A stretch of 7,567 nt of DNA. Origin: Thermoplasmata archaeon (GTDB lineage Archaea; Thermoplasmatota; Thermoplasmata; Lutacidiplasmatales; UBA184). The notes under the pieces were generated by a model. It made no database searches, had not been told where the DNA came from, and saw nothing but the letters and a program-made list of their open reading frames with translations. The stretch is from positions 1 to 7,567 of the forward strand of contig JASHUL010000256.1 of assembly GCA_030039995.1 (NCBI GenBank). Reading direction: 5' to 3'. How positions within the stretch are numbered: position 1 is the first letter of the stretch; each line of letters starts with the position of its first letter. Below are positions 6,052 to 7,567 of this stretch, one piece after another. The position numbers and the translations under genes were made by a program.

Positions 6052-7302
6052 CTAGCTCGCCTCGGGCTCCTCGGCGAGCATCCGCATGAGACGGGCGAGC
6101 GCCTGGTCGGCGCCGCGAAGCTCGCGGTTCCGCAGGAGGTCCGTCACCTCGCGGATCTGGGCCGCCGCCTCCTGCGCGAGCTCGCTTTCCGGCGGCAGCG
6201 TGCGGACCCGGCCGGCGAGGCTGCGCGCCTTCTTCAGCAACCGGTCGAGGGTCTCCGCCTCGGTCTCGACGACGGGCGGAGCCTCTCCGACCGGTGCCGC
6301 GCCGACCGCGACGTCCGCCAGCTCCCGCGACTGTTCGAGCCGTTCGATCTCGCGCCGAAGCTCCCGCACGCTCTGGACCGCATCGGTGAGGCGCCCCTTC
6401 TTCAGGTGCCGCGCCGCCTCGGCGTGGAGCCGGCGCGCGGTGGCGCTCGGGACGTGGTCGTCGGGGTACCGGTCGAGCACGACCTCGTGACGACCGAGCT
6501 CCTCCTGGAGCGAAGTCGGGATCGCCTCGTGGAGGAGCATGAGTGTCTGGGCGGCCGACTGCGCGACGTTGTCGAGCGCTTCCTCGGTGATGTCGGGCTC
6601 GCGCAGCTGATCGCGGATCTCGGCGACCTCGCCCGCGATCTCGCCGAGGGGGATCCCGAGGTCGGCCGCCTCCTTTCGGAGCGCGTCGATCTGGCGCAGG
6701 AGGCCCTGGAGGCCCCGCCAATCGGACTCGAACTGCGTCATCCGTCGTTCGGTCTCGACCAGGAGGCCGCTCGCGACTTCCCGCTGGTCGCCCTCCATCG
6801 ACGCCTTCAGCCGGTTCATGTCGCCGCCGACCGCGAACCGAACTCCGGACTCGCGTAGCGCCGCCTCCCGCGCCTCGAGCGAGCCGAAGCGGCGCTGGAG
6901 CAGTTCGTCGGTCTGTCGGTCGAGGCTCCGCTGCGCGCGGCGGAGGACGTCGAGCGCCTCGGTGACGCGGCCCTCGGCCTCGCTGATCGCGGCCTGGCAC
7001 ATCTCGCTCGTCACGTCCGGAGCGCCGCGCCCGAGTTCGCGAACATAGTCGAGCTTCCCTCGAATGTCGCGGCTGATCGAAGCGCACAGCTCGGCTTCGG
7101 GCGACAGCGGCGCGGAAGCGACCGGGCCCGTCGGCCCGGCGACCGCGACCCCCGGCTCGGGGTCGAGGTCGGAGATCGACGAGCCGTCGGGGCCGAGCGA
7201 CCGGAGGCCCTCGATCGCGAGCGCCGTCGGAAAGCCGCAGACCGAGCAGTGGCCGACGGTCGACGGTATCGGTTGCTCGCAGATGGGGCAGCTAGTAGGC
7301 AC
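6052..7302 (-). CDS. Zinc-ribbon plus coiled-coil protein of unknown function
   Basis: The 416-residue product starts at GTG 7302, right before a zinc ribbon with Cys5-x2-Cys8 and Cys19-x2-Cys22 (CPICEQPIPSTVGHCSVCG). A Gly/Pro/Ser-rich linker (35-68) follows. Residues ~70-330 are almost all helix-forming, rich in Glu, Arg, Leu and Ala with heptad-like spacing. A second short linker (332-349, Pro/Val/Glu) leads to a final helical segment (350-411) with KKARSLAGRV (357-366). That last segment matches the ARNLARRV segment of the next gene's product, and residues 144-262 match its 21-139 with no gap (about 30 identities in 119 positions by hand count). Small N-terminal ribbons of this kind often mediate protein or nucleic-acid contacts in archaeal proteins. 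No enzymatic motif, signal peptide or membrane helix is visible. It is probably made with the following gene (3-nt gap). It could be a DNA-organising, transcription-linked or cytoskeletal adaptor; this is inference. Confidence 0.92.
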   Translation of the reverse strand: MPTSCPICEQPIPSTVGHCSVCGFPTALAIEGLRSLGPDGSSISDLDPEPGVAVAGPTGPVASAPLSPEAELCASISRDIRGKLDYVRELGRGAPDVTSEMCQAAISEAEGRVTEALDVLRRAQRSLDRQTDELLQRRFGSLEAREAALRESGVRFAVGGDMNRLKASMEGDQREVASGLLVETERRMTQFESDWRGLQGLLRQIDALRKEAADLGIPLGEIAGEVAEIRDQLREPDITEEALDNVAQSAAQTLMLLHEAIPTSLQEELGRHEVVLDRYPDDHVPSATARRLHAEAARHLKKGRLTDAVQSVRELRREIERLEQSRELADVAVGAAPVGEAPPVVETEAETLDRLLKKARSLAGRVRTLPPESELAQEAAAQIREVTDLLRNRELRGADQALARLMRMLAEEPEAS

Positions 7303-7314
7303 GGGCTATCCGAA

Positions 7315-7333
7315 GGTACTAAGACGAAGTACC
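7315..7333. repeat. Perfect 6-bp inverted repeat upstream of the zinc-ribbon gene
   Basis: GGTACT (7315-7320) and AGTACC (7328-7333) are separated by seven nt, 13 nt before the GTG start. If transcription starts near 7314 from the upstream TTAAGG sequence, this palindrome covers the stretch between TATA box and start site, a usual place for an archaeal repressor operator. In RNA it could instead form a short hairpin. Both roles are inferred. Confidence 0.4.
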
Positions 7334-7336
7334 GAA

Positions 7337-7344
7337 CCTTAACC
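7337..7344 (-). promoter_or_regulatory. Candidate promoter of the zinc-ribbon/coiled-coil gene pair
   Basis: The minus strand reads GAAGGGTTAAGGTTC, a purine-rich element followed by a weak TATA-like TTAAGG, about 38 nt before GTG 7302. The 77-nt gap here is the largest in the window and its inner part is AT-richer than the genes. The match is poor, so the box itself is uncertain even if a promoter in this gap is likely. Confidence 0.3.
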
Positions 7345-7349
7345 CTTCC

Positions 7350-7363
7350 CCGCCGAGCGGCGG
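7350..7363. repeat. Short GC-rich hairpin after the ubiquitin-like gene
   Basis: CCGCCG (7350-7355) and CGGCGG (7358-7363) form a perfect inverted repeat around two nt, 17 nt after the stop of the ubiquitin-like gene. On the transcript strand it is followed by GGGAAGGGTT, not a U-run, so it is not a typical archaeal terminator. Chance is quite possible at this GC content. Confidence 0.3.
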
Positions 7364-7379
7364 TGGCGCACGCCGGCGA

Positions 7380-7567
7380 TCATCCCCCGGAGAACGTCGA
7401 TACGACGGTAAGCCGCATCGGCCGGTCGATCGGCGTGTCCAGCGGTATCGGGGTCTCGTCCATCAGCACCGCGGCCCCTTCGGGGGCTTGGCCGAGCGAC
7501 CGGAGCGCAGTGCGCACGAGCGTTCCGGCGGGCACCAAAAGCTCCCGTCGGTCGATCGAGCCGCCGC
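7380..7567 (-). CDS. Ubiquitin-like small modifier / sulfur carrier (SAMP, ThiS/MoaD family), C-terminal part
   Basis: The frame runs in from the right edge and ends at TGA 7382-7380, giving 61 complete residues. Beta-grasp features are visible: a strand ending RRELLVPAGTLV, a helix TALRSLGQAPEGA, the strand AAVLMDETPIPLDTPI that resembles the VLVDGRPVPEDQ region of haloarchaeal SAMP2, a last strand MRLTVVST, and the tail FSGG followed at once by the stop. A C-terminal Gly-Gly is the mark of proteins activated by an E1-like (UbaA/MoeB/ThiF) enzyme, either as a thiocarboxylate sulfur donor (tRNA thiolation, molybdopterin, thiamine) or for attachment to lysines. Family members have about 65-90 residues, so only the first few residues should be missing. 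Sequence alone does not tell SAMP from ThiS or MoaD; no thiamine or molybdopterin gene is seen nearby. The zinc-ribbon gene follows after 77 nt. Confidence 0.85.
   Translation of the reverse strand, partial: GGSIDRRELLVPAGTLVRTALRSLGQAPEGAAVLMDETPIPLDTPIDRPMRLTVVSTFSGG

Noticed and set aside
3946..6858. A 970-codon open frame on the plus strand opposite tfb, gar1 and the helical pair
   Set aside because: Its product is Arg/Leu/Asp/Gly-rich with no family motif and crosses the gar1 promoter island. It lies opposite four well-supported genes. GC-rich DNA with few stop codons explains it.
4922..7087. A 721-codon minus-strand frame overlapping both helical-protein genes
   Set aside because: The product is dominated by Arg, Gly, Pro and Ala, typical of a shifted frame in GC-rich coding DNA. 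The other frame gives the zinc ribbon and two mutually homologous proteins.
7350..7363. CCGCCG-AG-CGGCGG as terminator of the ubiquitin-like gene
   Set aside because: No T-run follows on the transcript strand, and the loop is too small for the full six pairs. Listed only as a short repeat.
1..7567. CRISPR array, IS element, integrase, att site, tRNA or rRNA
   Set aside because: I saw no regularly spaced repeats, terminal inverted repeats around a transposase, or tRNA-like arms; the window is filled by ordinary chromosomal genes.

Overview
The window is a piece of archaeal chromosome. The two genes that settle this are a transcription factor B (TFB) with its N-terminal zinc ribbon and two cyclin-like repeats, and next to it Gar1, the small protein of H/ACA guide-RNA particles. 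Base composition is very GC-rich, with strong G/C preference at third codon positions. The proteins are rich in Arg and Ala but lack the heavy Asp/Glu excess of haloarchaea. A non-halophilic, GC-rich euryarchaeal or Thermoplasmatota-like lineage is the best guess; this placement is inference from composition and gene content only.

Nearly all genes read on the minus strand, so transcription runs from the right edge to the left. Right edge (7380-7567): the C-terminal part of a ubiquitin-like sulfur-carrier/SAMP protein ending in Gly-Gly-stop. A 77-nt gap follows, with a perfect inverted repeat and a candidate promoter. Next come two adjacent genes, 3 nt apart (7302-6052 and 6048-4930), for mostly helical proteins I cannot assign to a named family. 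Comparing them by eye shows that they are diverged paralogues: the first carries a four-cysteine zinc ribbon, and the second lacks it but has a long disordered acidic/proline-rich tail. A 34-nt AT-rich island with two TATA-like boxes then precedes gar1 (4895-4629), tfb (4614-3646), tldD (3587-2136), tldE (2133-757) and purN (735-79). At the left edge there may be the tail of a convergent plus-strand gene.

Functionally, gar1-tfb is an information-processing pair (rRNA pseudouridylation and transcription initiation). tldD-tldE encodes the two subunits of a heterodimeric metalloprotease and is tightly coupled: 2 nt between the genes, with a strong Shine-Dalgarno in the tldD tail. purN encodes the folate-dependent third step of purine synthesis. 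The short gaps from gar1 to purN suggest one transcription unit started at the AT-rich island. A possible extra control point lies at the tfb-tldD junction, where 10-bp inverted-repeat arms enclose a TATA-like sequence.

The least explained part is the ubiquitin-like protein followed by the zinc-ribbon/coiled-coil paralogue pair. No transposon, CRISPR array, tRNA or rRNA is visible. Very long open frames on the plus strand opposite the real genes are GC-rich artefacts.
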